A model generated the notes under the pieces. It had not been told where the DNA came from. It was given only the letters and a program-made list of their open reading frames with translations, and did not search any database. The position numbers were made by a program, and so were the translations under genes. Below are positions 48,612-61,589 of a stretch of DNA of 64,000 nucleotides, piece by piece (the first letter of the stretch is position 1; each line of letters begins with the position of its first letter). Source of the DNA: Echiichthys vipera (taxonomy: Eukaryota > Chordata > Actinopteri > Perciformes > Trachinidae); the NCBI GenBank assembly GCA_963691815.1, contig OY829656.1:5969048-6033047 (forward strand). Reading direction: 5' to 3'.

Positions 48612-49809
48612 TAGGAGTGGGCAAAAAAATCTATTAATGTAAAAATCTCGATTTCTCTCTTTTAAGATTCATAGCTTCCAAAAGAAAAAAAATTTCTGTC
48701 TCACCGTGCGCATTTCGCGGCTTCCGTAGAACACTGTTGCAGGAAACTACCGGCTAGTCACTCACTGCTAGCCCGCTCGTCACTGAAGAAGACAAGTCTT
48801 TTGGCACATTAACGATTTGACAACCTCAAGGGAAGACAGAGCTGGACACGACTCATTCAATATGCAAGGTTTGCAAAATATATATTTGTAGTGCACTAGT
48901 ATTCTTACATTTATGGTAAATGCTAGTGAAGTCCAAATGAAGCTTCATGAAGCATTAGCTGTACTTGTTGAGTCCACTAGATAGAGCTCTTGGTTTAAAG
49001 AAAAGGGCTCAATGAATGGTGATTCAGTGTGTTTTCAACTCAGGAAAATAATGAAAATGGTCCATGAAGCTTCATTTGGACGTCACAAGTAAATGCATTG
49101 AAACGGCACAGAGGAGCTGACATGAAGGTAAACACTTTACTGTCATTCTGTCTCACTCTGCAGTATGAAACTCTAACCTGCAGAGAGGAGATGAAGTATT
49201 AACTTTACACGAACACACAACTTGAAATACAAGTCTTAAAATTGCATCGAAAATATTTTTGTTGTGTCCACATCCGGTTTTCAGTTTTCAGAATAAAGTG
49301 TCACAAAACCAGGCATATATACCAAATAATATGGAAATAAGATTAATTGCATAATATTCACAGAACTTTTCACTGTGGAATTTCAAGATAAAACATCTTT
49401 CAAAATACAGTATATACTGTAAACTAAAATATTATATTGTATAATAGGCAAAATACCAGTTTGGCAGTATTACTTTTGTTCAATTTTATTTTGAAAAAGG
49501 CCACAATTCTGAGAAACAAGGCAGCTACTAACCTACATGTTCCATTTTATCCACATTAATAGCACTTTTATTTTTGAAGTCACTGAGAATTGAGATGTAT
49601 ACAAAAAAATGTGAAAGTTAAACATGAATAAATTTCATTTGGTCAAAGACTTGCTTTTGTGTGTTTACATTATTGCAATCAGTTGATACCTTTGTTAAAA
49701 AATAAAGTAGAAACTCATGCTTTCTTGCCTAAAAAAATCGATTTTGAATGGAATCGTGACATCAAGAATCGCAATCGAATCATGAGACACCCAAAGATTC
49801 CCACCCCTA
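48612..49809 (+). mobile_element. Non-autonomous hAT element, perfect 8-bp duplication
   Basis: 1198 bp. CTGTAAGA flanks it exactly on both sides (48604-48611, 49810-49817). Ends TAGGAGTGGGCAAAA and (reversed) TAGGGGTGGGAATCT. Subterminal AATCGATT/ATCGTGAC blocks are typical of the fish hAT families with ATCG-rich ends. Near 48850 the frame ELDTTHSICKVCKIY may be the first Cys pair of a BED finger. A second MITE is nested at 48924-49088. Confidence 0.88.
48924..49088. mobile_element. 165-bp hAT-type MITE nested in the hAT element
   Basis: Ends TAGTGAAGTCCAAATGAAGC and (reversed) TTGTGACGTCCAAATGAAGC, with the match continuing through TTCATG. An exact 8-bp duplication GTAAATGC at 48916-48923 and 49089-49096 fixes the boundaries. 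Confidence 0.9.
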
Positions 49810-49817
49810 CTGTAAGA

Positions 49818-51122
49818 CTGGTCTAACACTACAGACCAGTCAAAAATATCTTTGAGAAACTGGCCAAAGGTGTAGGCCTATCATGCCAGTCCTTTTCATA
49901 AAATGGTGTTCTAAATAGAATAGAATAGAATTACTTCAATGATCCCAGACTGGGAAATTATTTTGTAACAGCAGTAGTGGGTCAGCAAATAAAAACTTTT
50001 TACATATCATGAATAGAATCCAATATATACATAGTGTATATATACAGTGCACAGTGCGCTATAAACAATAAACAATAATAATATATACAACAAAATAAGC
50101 AAAATATACTATAACAATAATAACAATAATGATATATACAACAATACAGTAGAGAACAAGCGAGAACAGCAAAGGAACAAAAGGATAAATGCCCAAATGC
50201 ATCTGACACGCACATTTTCAAGTAAACCTGTGTTTTAAAGGGCTGAACATGCAAAAGAGGTTCGATGGGGTTCGATTTTGGAGCGTCAAATGAGGATGGA
50301 CTTTGTACTTTCTCTTCTTAAGTGCTGTTTCATGTTCACCTTCAGCTAAGAGTCGTGTAAAGTTACTACTGAGGGTGAAAGGCCAACATTGGCCTGATTT
50401 TACTACTTCACAATAAAAGCTTTTAAATTCTAAAATTGTGTCTTGTACGGGCTCTGCCATCATTACAAAATAAACTAAACATAAAGAAAGAAAGAAAGAA
50501 CACTCTCTCTTGAGCCAAGTGCCATTTTAGATACACCTGTTTCATGTGCAAATGATCCATATCCAACCAGGAGTGTCAACAGTGGACACATGCAGACGCA
50601 AAGTGTCAACAGTTGCCCTCTTGCCTTATGTAATGTTATGGATTTCTCAAATAGAAATGTATAGAAAAAGAATGGGGATATAACGTACACTGTTCCTGCT
50701 GCAGAAAAAATCATTAATCTGCTCCGTGTTGTTGACATGAAAAGCGGCCGTGTCTGTTCATCTTTTATCCTCATGCCCTTATACATACACAATAAGCTTG
50801 TTCTGTCACCTATTAATGATTAAGAATGATTATGCATCAAGGCAAATTCAATATCTTGTCTTCTTATCATAAAAAAAAGAAAACTAAAGACTGGTAATAA
50901 CTGATTATGATGACCATATAATGACCCTGTCCATCAATATGTAATCACTAATAGAGGTAGCTGTAATATATAAAATAGCTAAATAGCACCATTTTCATCA
51001 AATAGTGCTGGTTCTGTGGTGTTGGCCCCAAACTAGATGCTTGCAGTGCGCCATAGGAGCATTATAATGAATTAATTATAATGCTTTCAGGGCCTTTAAG
51101 GCTGGCACCATTCCATTAGATT
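49818..51122. other. LINE-like tail, then unrecognised
   Basis: About 49912-49965 (ATAGAATAGAATAGAATTAC, TTCAATGATCCCAGACTGGG, AAATT) is the reverse complement of a fish LINE 3' tail with a simple pentamer end (minus strand). 50000-50160 is an ATAATA-rich low-complexity run. The rest shows nothing. Confidence 0.45.
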
Positions 51123-51124
51123 CC

Positions 51125-51427
51125 CGGGCAGCAGTAGCTCAGTGGGCGGCAGTAGCTCAGTCCATAGGTGACTTGGCTGGGAACCGTAGGCTGGTTCAAG
51201 TCCCTGTGTGGACCATGTGTGGACTGGTGGCTGGAGGGGTGCCAGTTCATCTCCTGTGCACTGCAGAGGTGCTGTTGAGAGGTGCAAACCCCCAAATGCT
51301 TGGGGCGCAGGTCACTGGCAACCCCCTCGCTCTAACATCTCTCCTTAATTGCATGTATAGGTCCTGTCTGTGCGTGTGTCGATTTGTCAATTACCCCGTT
51401 GTGGGATAAATAAAGTAATTCTTCTTA
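51125..51427 (+). mobile_element. tRNA-derived SINE
   Basis: About 300 bp. A-box TAGCTCAGTCCATAGG at 51153-51168, B-box GGTTCAAGTCC at 51193-51203, giving an internal RNA polymerase III promoter. The head is not a foldable tRNA. It ends in a tail GGGATAAATAAAGTAATTC, similar to LINE tails that let SINEs borrow a LINE enzyme. The A-box region GCAGTAGCTCAGT is present twice, at 51131-51143 and 51149-51161. Confidence 0.75.
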
Positions 51428-51611
51428 AAGTCACAATCAGATTTGAGATACGTTGTTTCTAGCGACCTCTTTGGTGGTAAGATGTAATTGCAGCTCAGCC
51501 TGTTTTTTCAGAGCATCCATCGTGTCACGGGCATGATCGCTGTGTTGACTTTTTGAAGGGCAGGGGCGAAAAGGAAAAACAAGGGCACATATAGCCCATC
51601 CTCGCCACTGA
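51428..51611. other. Flank of the minisatellite, unrecognised
   Basis: Short plain stretch between the SINE and the minisatellite. Confidence 0.4.
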
Positions 51612-51845
51612 AGAGGGCACTTTAGCACACGTTTTGGCTCCTAAAGGACACTTTAGCACACGTTTTGGCTCCTAGAGAGCACTTTAGCACATGTTTTGGA
51701 GGGCACTTAAGCACATGTTTTGGCTCCTAGAGGGCACTTAAGCACGCGTTTTGGCTCCTAGAGGGCACTTAAGCACGCGTTTTGGATCCTAGAGGGCACT
51801 TTAGAACACGTTATGGCTCCCAGGATGCACTTTAGCACGCGTTTT
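51612..51845. repeat. 31-bp minisatellite, about 8 units
   Basis: Unit approximately GAGGGCACTTTAGCACRCGT followed by TTTGGCTCCTA. Units differ by a few bases (TTTAGC/TTAAGC, CACACG/CACATG/CACGCG). The third unit is shorter. The two central units are nearly identical, a sign of local unit duplication. Confidence 0.95.
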
Positions 51846-53504
51846 TCAAACCCCCACCCTGCACGCCAGTTGTCCACACTGAGAACAATAACTATGACTA
51901 TAAATATATAGATATAAAAATTGTTTTAATTTGGGTGGATGGCAGAATCCACACCACAACTATAACCACAGTGACAGTGGTGAACAACATCATTGGGATT
52001 ACTTTCAAAGTGATTTGATGAACGACAAAAAAAACCAGCCAATTAGTATCCATTTAAATTTACAGAGCATCACATTCAAACTCTATATAGAATAAATTAA
52101 GTGTAATAAAGTATACTGTAAGCTACCTACGGAAATCAACACCATATCTCTCCTTGCTTCTGTGGTGCTGAAAAAACGCACAACAGTTTTCTTTTTATTC
52201 TTATGAATAAGAATAATGACGCATAAAAGCAAAATCCAGTGCTTTGTAAATGTTGTAACTAACTTTCTAATGCATCAACACATTTTGCAAACACAGCACT
52301 GGCGACACTGTTTACAGAGCATTTTATCGTTGCTCAGTGTGATGGCTCACATCGTCATAGTTATAGTTATAGTTACGGCCTGAGGAGAATTACTGTGAAC
52401 TCTAAAACCATTGTTTTTGCTGTCAGTGTGCACTGCATATACATTTGGTTCTCCGGTATCCACAGAAGTAAACTACCCCAGCAACAACAAAATGGGCCGT
52501 TTGAGCATCGCAGAGGGGATTTTTGTCTTTATTATGACACAAGCAACACAAACTTTTGAATTTTTACCCCTGCATTTTTCTCGCCTCAAATACAACGATG
52601 CAGTGCCGTGCGCCATTATGTAAATATGGGCATTATATCAGCCCATTCATCACTCAGCGTGCATTCGTGTCAGTTTGTACAGTCACATGCTCATCCAGAG
52701 TAAAAATCACAGTGTGTAAGCGTGTGAGTAAGAGAGAGTGATAACACGGGAGGCTTACAATATGGTCCCTGCACTTCTTCATCAAACATTGAGTTGTATA
52801 ATGGGAAATATTGAGCATGAAAGAGCATTTTGATGTAACTCATTGATATATGAAATCACATTTTGGATTGTCCTATATGTGCTGAGAAAGTTGAATTTCC
52901 TGTAAACTGGTCTGTAACAGTGATACCGCAGTTTGAAATAATGTAAAAACAAGGTGACCCACCAGACTAATGACTTTTCGCTTACCAGTGCATCAGTGTT
53001 TTTAAACATTACAAATAAGTTAAATACATTATAGAGTGGCAGTCAGAAATGAACTATCAGCGGCCCTCACTAACCTTGACGTTAAAACAGGATGAAGATG
53101 ATCCGGGAAGAAACCCTGTCACCTACTCACAGTGTTTGCATTTTGTAGTCTCTCCTCCCCTTCTCCTGGGAATCATTATCATGTTAACACAGCATTTTTT
53201 TGCTGCCTTACACCAATTAGGCTTGACTGATATGACTGGGTTTACCATCCTAACTGTCGAGGTGGGCTAATGAGCAGTAGAGCCCACCCTTCCTAACCTG
53301 ATGCTGTCTGTGGAGCCTCAGGCAAAATGGATGATGGCATTGGCCTCCCTAATGGTACCAATGAGAAGTCTGTGTGTGTGAGAGAGAGAGATATAGCATG
53401 CATGCTATCATCTGAATGTACTTTCTGGAGTTCCAGTAGCGCTAAGGGACACAGTGATTATGACATGCCATAGCTGTTTAGGTGGCGCTTTAAAAATAGA
53501 AAGT
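51846..53504. other. No recognised feature
   Basis: No coding or element signal; a short GTTATAGTTATAGTTA run is at 52360-52375. Confidence 0.4.
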
Positions 53505-53590
53505 AGGGGTGGAACGTTGTTTTTAAAAATCTGTCCCGTTCGGTACACTTGTCACGGTTCGGTTTATGAGGTGCAGTGTAGCATATTTAT
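53505..53590. repeat. One end of a TAGGGGTGGAACG hAT-like repeat
   Basis: AGGGGTGGAACGTTGTTTTT and CGGTACACTTGTCACGGTTC resemble the left end of a common fish hAT MITE. No matching right end was found. Confidence 0.4.
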
Positions 53591-54954
53591 ATGAGTGTAT
53601 ACCAGGTACTGCACTCTATTTCCAAGCGGAAAAACTTAAGAACTGACAATCAGGGAATGAAAATATTATGGACATTGTATTTTGTGTTCATTTTAAAGAA
53701 AGGAAAGTCTCGTTCTGGTTGAGTTTATTCTTCACTTAATGTTGATGCCCTTTGCCTGTAATGTGACTATAAAAATAGGAAAGTTAAATTCTTTTCAGTC
53801 TAAGCTTTAAGAGCCATTTTCCTCTTTCTATTTTATAGGATACAATGCTTGTCAGAGATACATGTAGCCCGAGGCTATTCAATTGGTGGCCCAGGCTGGG
53901 ACTGGTCAGATGCTTACATGGTATCAATATCTTGACTTTAGCTTTAAAACTGAGCACGTTACAGAAAAACACACCCTTCCTCACTCACACAAATCTGTAC
54001 TAATCAGTGACTTCATAGTGTGATTGCATGAGAAGACTGTAGCAGCCCCTCCTGGGACAGAACCACCAAAAGAAGAGCTCGTATTAGTAGTGGGGAAAAT
54101 GGCAGCTCGAACTTGGCAACCAGATTACTTTAATATAATTTCTGCCTCACCCGACAGCAATGACAGGAACATGACAGGACACATGGGAATAAGAAAGAGC
54201 ATTAGGATGAAGTGTGACAAGCACCAGGGGCTCGATCTGATCCTGCTGTTCTGCTCTTTTCACAATGAGTGGAAACGAGAGATGGAGGAAAAGAGGTAAG
54301 ACAGGAAAGAGGGAAAAACTCAGGGATTAAATTAAAGGAACATAAAGCTGGCAAATGCCTAGATGGGAGGATGGATGGCTTCGTAGGTTGATGAATGGCC
54401 TGAAATGTCCATCTTAAAAGCACCACAAAAATGTCGTGCAAGCTGAGCAGTTCTGAATGCTCTATGACAGATTTTTATCGAAAGGAAGAAAAACGTGTCT
54501 TCCCTGCTTAATATCATACGTCTCTCTTCCTCTCTGCACGACTGACCCATAAGCAGCCACGGTGGTTGAATGGCACCGTTTGTCATGATTACCTCCTTTT
54601 CAAGTCACTCAGTGACATGCTTGCCTTAGCTTCAGAATGTTAAGTGCCCCTCAAGCAAGCTACACACGCGATCTCAAAATCCATACATACTCACTGATGC
54701 ATGGAGATCCACAGTAATTCAGTAGGAGCTATAGGTGTAATGATATACAATAGATGTTGACAAGGTGTTTAAATTGTAAATAAACAATATGACAAAATAG
54801 AAACTTGTCAGGTTGCTTTAAAAATGTTTGAATTTATGAAGTTGTGGCATCTATTTTCTACATTTTTAATCATTAACTTGGCACGTGGCTCTAATATAAT
54901 TCGTCTCTATTGAAGACAAAACTTTTTTAAAAGGCTCATAAATACATGTTACCA
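53591..54954. other. No recognised feature
   Basis: About 54030-54130 (CTGTAGCAGCCCCTCCTGGG, AAAATGGCAGCTCGAACTTG) has the flavour of a known fish repeat; nothing else. Confidence 0.35.
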
Positions 54955-55660
54955 TTTTAAAGGAATGGTTTGTCATTTTAGGAAATACTTATTTGCTTTC
55001 TGGGGGAGAGATAGATGAAAAGAGCGATATGCATCTCATATGTGTCCATTGGCTACAGCCAGCAGCTAGCTAGGCAGCTTAGTGTAGCACCGAGAGTGAA
55101 AATGCTAAAATTGGAGAGGATTAAGAAATTCCAATCTGTAAAATGCTATGCTAAATAAACGATAATGTAGAACAAGCCAATTTTTATTGCAAGAACCCCA
55201 GTGTCGGTACCAGATGAGCTTGGCCTCCCAGATCGTCTCGGGATCCTGGGTTTACAGATGATGTAACACATTATGATTGGCTGTATGTAGGAAAGGCGTT
55301 ATTTGTTCCACCTATTGTGATTGGCTAATACCATTGTAATGTGATTTTGGTGATTTTAAACCAGCTCTGTGTCATGTGGACATGGCAGTGTGTGCATTTA
55401 AACAGTGTGGTGTTTCCCTCCTCGGCTGCAGCCGAGAAAGGGAGCCGCACCTCATTTATGGGTGCACACTGCCATGACACACAATTAGCTAGCCAGCCGC
55501 TAATTTGTGTTTTGCTGCTAAATGAGTTAAATTAAAATGCTTCCTCGTCCTCACACTCCTCCCTTTCACAGCATAGGAAGGCACGATGTTATTCGGTCTG
55601 ACTTAACACCCCTTCAAAATACTATGTCCAGGTTTAAATATTCCGTCATACAGAACAAAC
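54955..55660. repeat. Two common fish interspersed repeats
   Basis: 54955-55110 (AAAGGAATGGTTTGTCATTT, TACAGCCAGCAGCTAGCTAG) and 55180-55660 (AACCAGCTCTGTGTCATGTG, GCAGCCGAGAAAGGGAGCCG, TAGCTAGCCAGCCGCTAATT) match the order of two very abundant teleost repeats. GGCAGTGTGTGCA and its inverse TGCACACTGCC form a hairpin at about 55384-55474. Confidence 0.5.
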
Positions 55661-56510
55661 AACAGCCGAGAATGTGAACCTTTTACAATTATTTTTTTTC
55701 TTTAGTTAGACACCTTTTGGGTGAGTAGACAACTGACTACATTGCAGGGACAGTGAAATGAGCAAACTTGTGGATTTCTGTTATTTTCAGTTGTAACTGT
55801 AACCTTTATAGATGTATAGTTAAACTGGATGGTCTGACCTATCTTATCGTTCTGCTGTGTTTATTTTTGGTACTGCGTTGTTTTGCTTGTGGCTTTGACA
55901 AACTAGATTTATTGTTATGAGCTGCGACATCTCATTGGCAGTCGGACTGACTGCCAGTTTTCTAATAGTCCGATTTCCTGCCGTCGTAAAATAAGAGTAG
56001 CAGGCCCTGTGCTTGATATTTTTTTATAGATCCCATGTGCTTACAAACAGGCTATGTGACAGTTGGGAAAGCTAGCTCCTGTGACAAACTTTCTAATTTT
56101 ACAGCTAAACAGTACACTAAAACAGTATAGACAATACAGTAATAGAATCTTGATTGATATTTGATCATTGCGTTGTGTAGACGGTAACCCAAGATTTGCA
56201 AAAAATAACAACAACAACCTATACAAGATCAATAGCAAACCTAACCATCTGATGACAACCCTTAACCATTTGAAGTCTATGTTAAAAATTCTAATAGTGG
56301 GCGCAGCAAAACAAACTATTGTTCTTTTAATAGTAAATGCAATAATTGACCGTTGATCTGATGTTATGCTGCATATCGCCTGTAGCTCTTTATCTAACAA
56401 CTCACTGTTAAATGTTATAGGCTGACAAGCAAAACAACCAATTTCACATATCTGTGCTAATAACTATGGCTCACTGTATTACAGGTCTATATGATACAGA
56501 TGAAATGGCC
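55661..56510. other. No recognised feature
   Basis: The 119-codon minus-strand frame at 56041-56400 is AT-driven and shows no motif. Confidence 0.4.
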
Positions 56511-56786
56511 TCCACCACCATGGTAAATGGACTTGTACTCACACTACTCGTCACATTCACCCATTCATTCACACTGATGGCAGGGGACATCTACATACCA
56601 TCTAATCTAACCATTCACACCACATTTACACACCTATGCGCAGCTCAGGGAGCAATTCGGGGATCAGTGTCTTGCCCAAGGACACTTCGACATGTGGACC
56701 GGGGGACCAGGGGGTCAAACCACCGATCTCTCAAATGGAGGATGACCCACTCTTTCACTGAGCCACAGCCACCCCTACCCTACCAC
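56511..56786 (-). mobile_element. tRNA-derived SINE, minus strand
   Basis: On the minus strand: GTGGCTCAGTGAAAGAG (A-box region) near 56750-56770, GGTTTGACCCC (B-box) at 56711-56721, then CATGTCGAAGTGTCCTTGGG and CAAGACACTGA, ending in AAGTCCATTTACCATGG. This is the order of an abundant fish SINE. Confidence 0.75.
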
Positions 56787-58070
56787 CATGCTCCAGTAGG
56801 GTTGAGATGGGAAAAAAAACAGTACTGGACAATAGCACTTTAACTGAAACATAAAATGGAACAATGCCTTTGAATACTCTGGAGAAGAAAGAACAGCCAA
56901 CTGCGAGGGATAGAAGAGAGAACATCAGGTTACTACAGAAATCCTGACTCTGAAAATCCTGTGCAGAAGCACCTGAGTGAAAATGCCTGCAAGATGGTGT
57001 TTTTGGCCTGTGCGAAACCCTATGCTACATCAAATAGTAGGAAGCGGCTACAGTTCTATAACAAAACAACTATGATGCACAACTACAAGTGGAAAACTAC
57101 AAGAGGATGGAACAGGCAAAGATCTGACAACGCCACAGTGTTTCCAACAGAAAGAAGAGACAAAAGAAGGATGCATACGGATGTGTCAAACCCAGTACTG
57201 GGACTGCATGTGAAACTTGAAGCACGGAGGAAGATGAAAGAGGAACAACACAAAATGTTTGAAGGAAATGAAAAAGATGAGTAAATAGAAACATTGATAA
57301 TGAACGCTTTTGCCTCCAGGCCCTTGTCATTCCGAGTGTATCATATACTGCTGGGTTGTCACAGCATTCAGCTCAGATCAGTCAATCTAACACTGGACTT
57401 TCACCCAGGAGACCAGGGTTCATGTCCCGTGTGACTCGTGCTTACAGCAATTGCGTTACAAACCCCACCCGTGACCTTTTCTAAACCCTCATTAAAACCC
57501 CCACCATGCTTCAACCATTGTAGATCTTCGTTGGTGCTTTAAACAAACAAGACAACGTGTGTGTGGCCTCATCTATATATTAACAGCCAATAGGAGGCAA
57601 TCATATGATCTGAGTAATAGCATGACAGGTGAGGTATTGAAAATGTACGGCCCAACATGAAGCAACGACAGCCCTCTGAGCTGTGACATAATCACGACAT
57701 ATCACAGGCTGAATGGAGGACTGAGCCTGCTGATTTAAAAAAATAAAAACATAAATAAATAAATAAATGGCTTGATTATTTAATTAAAATGCCAGTAAAT
57801 GTACCAAAACATTTTTTTTTAAATAAATCTTGGCATTGCGTTAGTCTTAAAACGTGACATAAATTCATATTTATGTTTTAACTGGCTTCTTGATTTATTT
57901 ACTTTTGTGTTAATTTCCATGATTATTTACTGTACAGCTTTGTTTACTGTTTGAATTGAGCCATGACTTATATATATATGATATATGTCAATTTAAAAAG
58001 ATAATTTTGCAAGACAAGAAAGCAGCTGTATAACTGTTGGTGTATAAGAATGTGAACATTGCCTACCTTG

Positions 58071-58072
<2 letters not shown>
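56787..58072. other. Mostly unrecognised; tRNA-like fragment at 57385-57440
   Basis: 57385-57440 (CAATCTAACACTGGACTTTC, GACCAGGGTTCATGTCCCG) looks like a worn tRNA-like head with a B-box, known from a fish repeat. Not a functional tRNA. The rest is plain sequence. Confidence 0.4.

Positions 58073-58121
<49 letters not shown>
58073..58121. repeat. Pure (TG)n microsatellite
   Basis: About 49 bp of uninterrupted TG. Confidence 0.97.
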
Positions 58122-58123
<2 letters not shown>

Positions 58124-59279
58124 TTCATACCAGGATGTATGGTTAATCACACGAGCTATGGGTCTTGCTCGTTCCCTCGCTTAATAAAGATTGTGTGTGT
58201 ATGGCGTTCGCTACTATACTTATTTTTTCAGAAATAAGTTCCCATGGGGTCCACCCAAAGGGGACTTTGCCACTCTATTGTCCAGTTGCTTTCCAGTAAC
58301 TTTGAAGTGTGTTTTAGGCATCATTTTCAATTGGTAATGAAGCAGGGACAGAATATGTGAAATATGACGCAGATGTATTGCTGTATGTGTGCGAGGGGCT
58401 ACTCACAGAAACGAGGCCTGGAACTATATATACTGTAGACTTCTGCTGCAGCAGGCACACATGTAAAGTTCAAGAAACCAATGTGTGAAACCATTGGGAT
58501 GGGATGCAAATTGTTTTTGGGATTATTCACAATATATGTATAACCTTGTGAAGGAGGACACAATGGAAGATTTAACTGCATGACCATGACGTGTTGGCAA
58601 CGATGATGTTTTGTTCCTAGTTTCAAAGACTCAACACAAACTAAGAAGCATCGGCTTTTTGCTTTTGGCTGCCGAAACCATAGATTTGGAGAAACTAAGA
58701 TGCACTGCAGTTATGTCAGCCTAATAATGAAAATGTAACAAAGGAATAAAAACATTATTACAGTTACCAAACAATACAAATTCATTGTACTTTGTTTTCG
58801 CTGATACTTTGCAGAATTTGAATCCTAATCAGTCAAACAAAATAAAACATAGTTCAAGAAAACTTATCAAAATACAACTCAATCCAATTTCACAGATTAG
58901 TATAACCAATAACTCAGATCTCCTCTGTTTGGTATATGACCAGTCTTTTGGTTAAGTCCTTTATCAGTTCAAATTAAATCCACCTTGTATTGCTGCAAAA
59001 CCTGTCAGTCTTGTCCTACCGCAAGCCCAGTGTTGATTTTAGTGTCTCTGTCCGCGTGTGCAGGTGAGTTTTGCACAATAGGTGATCATCCACTCCAACT
59101 CCCTCTCTCCTATCGGTGGCTCGCCATCTTCTTTCCACAGCTCCAGGTGTGTTCACACATCAGCGATTCCGACTAAAAAACCTGGCCTGCCATTCAACAA
59201 GCAATGCACATGCGGAATTTTAGCTTCACATAAATCAGGAAATTAAATGAAAATAAAGTACTAGTACTGAAATACAGAT
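58122..59279. other. No recognised feature
   Basis: No coding or repeat signal seen. Confidence 0.4.
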
Positions 59280-59830
59280 TAATTATCAACTTAAATCCAA
59301 CCCGCACCCTAAAATGGCGGCACTGCGCTCGCTTCAACTCTGCCGCGAGGCAGACTTGACCGTGTATGCACCGTTTTCTTTTTAGCTCTTAACTACACAA
59401 TGCACAAAATAAAAACACAAAATACACAGCATGGCAGTTATTCGGACTGCTTTAGCTTAGCTGCGAGTAATATCTCCTTCACACTGAGCTCATACGACAA
59501 AGGGATATCTGCTAACACACGTACTGGAAAAAAATGTACTTTTCCACTCACCAAATCCTTGTTCAAAAATGGAAAAAACAGAAACCAGCAACGTGAACAG
59601 CAGATGAGTACGATATCCTCCCAAAAATGAAAGAAACAAGGTGTAAAACCTCAAAATACACTCCTTTTACTCCTATTTAGTTCCTCTTTTCCTTGTGTTC
59701 TAGTCTTTTACATCTGCCGTCTGTAGCGTTCTGCTCTTGCTCTAATTATTCTCCGTCTCTCCAGCAAGAGGCGCTGCAGTCACCTGATTGGCTGTTACCA
59801 CTGCACTTGCTAAAGGAGCAGTAAAAACAA
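59280..59830. repeat. Possible repeat or LTR-like unit, unclassified
   Basis: Compositionally distinct block with GGCGGCACTGCGCTCGCTTC near the left and AAGAGGCGCTGCAGTCACCT near the right. It has a promoter-style look, but I find no terminal repeats or duplication. Confidence 0.25.
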
Positions 59831-61589
59831 AATAAATGATAAATTGAGCAGTAACTGCTTTCATGACATCCGGTTACATTAAACACAGTCATTTTGCTTA
59901 CGTTAAGGTTTGATCTTAGGTTTTATCAGTTTATTACCTTCATCATTCACCTGGGTAACACTTTCAATTTTTGGTTTTCTGGACCTTGTGCCTATTCCCA
60001 CTAGAGATTCATTGGCCCTTCAGCATTGAAGCCTTGGATTACGGTTCCCTCCAAGCCCCCACCACTTCCAAAAAAACAGTCTGTATGTTTAGGTCATATT
60101 TCCATGACAACACTGAGGAGGGTGATTTTTTTTTGTACCAGACTAGTTTTTATTTTAATGGAGGTTAGTGACAGTTAGCCTCTGGCCCTAACTTCTCCTC
60201 AGAGGCTAGTTGTCAGGATTACCATGCTAACTCCGTCATCTCGACCTGGAGTTAGCATGACTGTACAAACAGATGGTTTAGGAACACACCGTGTTAACGT
60301 TAGCTCTGTTATGCTAATGACTTGCATTACAGTCTACTATCTATGGCACATACACTAGATGCTAATCTGGAGCAGCGGGAGGATTCGGGCCATGAGGGTC
60401 GGTGGTTAACAGTCTATGAGTATGGTACTGTGTTGAACATCAGTTTAAATCATAGATCATAAATGCTTGCTGCACTTACCTCCTGGAGCCGGTGTAATCT
60501 CCACTAGAGACACGGGACTCCCACTCCCATTTATCTAGTAACGTGTCCTTTTAGCCTAGCTCCTGGGCGGTGGTGCTAATGTTGCTAATTCAGTAAACGT
60601 CAGCCAAATGGACGAATCTCCCTTCCCCCAACGTCACATCAATGCCCTTTATTTGGTAAGAGGAAATAAGGCGAAGTCAAAGTCTGACAAGATGGCGGCT
60701 CCCAGAGGCGAATATTATTGGATCAAGTTCAGAGAACAAGCCCCGACGGAGAGGATACGTCCATTTTTTATACAGTCTATGGTTTCTATCTTAATTCTGC
60801 TTAGACAGCTGAATCTTTTAAATACAGCTCAAGGGAGTGGGAGAGCCAGGCAAACCTGTCCCGGTGGCCCCCAAAACATGCACTTGAAATAGCATGACAC
60901 CCTGCTTGTGTAATAAATGCCTCAATTTGAACTCACTCTGCCAAGACAATTTTCTCATTTATATAGGTTTGTCTATGGTCACTTTCAAAGGTCAAAGACC
61001 CTAGCAGCTCTCAGAATGGATGTTGACACAGCAAAGTGTTGACTGGTTCTGTGGTTTGGTATGTGGGAAACAATCTTATGGGTCTTAATTTTGAATGACC
61101 TGCCATTCTAATTCATTGCCAAATGGAGGCTGCCTTGATTGCACATCAGTAAAGACAGAAATCCAATATATTAGAATGCAGGTGCAACTGTTGCCTGTTT
61201 GCAAAACCGATAATAAAACTGAAAAGACACTCTCTTGTTTGTGAGTCTTATCATAGCAGCATTTATAAAAGTAGGTGGTAAGGGTGGAACATTTATACCT
61301 TTGATTAACATGCTGCTATAAAAAATCAATTAAGTCTAAGTGCTTTCTATTGAAAATCCATGTAGTTCTAATCAGTGCAGTAAATATGGAACCAATCAAA
61401 TTGCATCTTATGAATCACCCCAGAGGCGATCAAAGCTTTGAATGTTACCAGTACAGTAAACCAACCTGTACAGTGAACGTTTCTCTTATCATTCAGACAG
61501 TAGAACGCACACATAGAATCGCCAGCCTGTTAGGTAAGTGACTGATGCTTCAAGCTGGATCAAAGATTGTACATAAGAGATTAACGTGG
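59831..61589. other. Mostly unrecognised; MITE-like end near 60790
   Basis: About 60640-60790 (AAGATGGCGGCTCCCAGAGG, TACAGTCTATGGTTTC) resembles the end of a common fish MITE (ATACAGTCTATGG). The partner end is not seen. Confidence 0.4.

Noticed and set aside
50000..50160. Regulatory TATA-rich block
   Set aside because: Simple ATAATA low-complexity sequence next to a LINE tail.
51149..51220. Functional tRNA gene
   Set aside because: A- and B-box words are present, but arms do not pair into a cloverleaf; it is the head of a SINE.
51612..51845. CRISPR-like array
   Set aside because: Units are directly adjacent without unique spacers, and the DNA is clearly eukaryotic; it is a minisatellite.
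57385..57440. Functional tRNA gene
   Set aside because: Only a B-box-like half is visible, without acceptor pairing; better explained as a repeat fragment.
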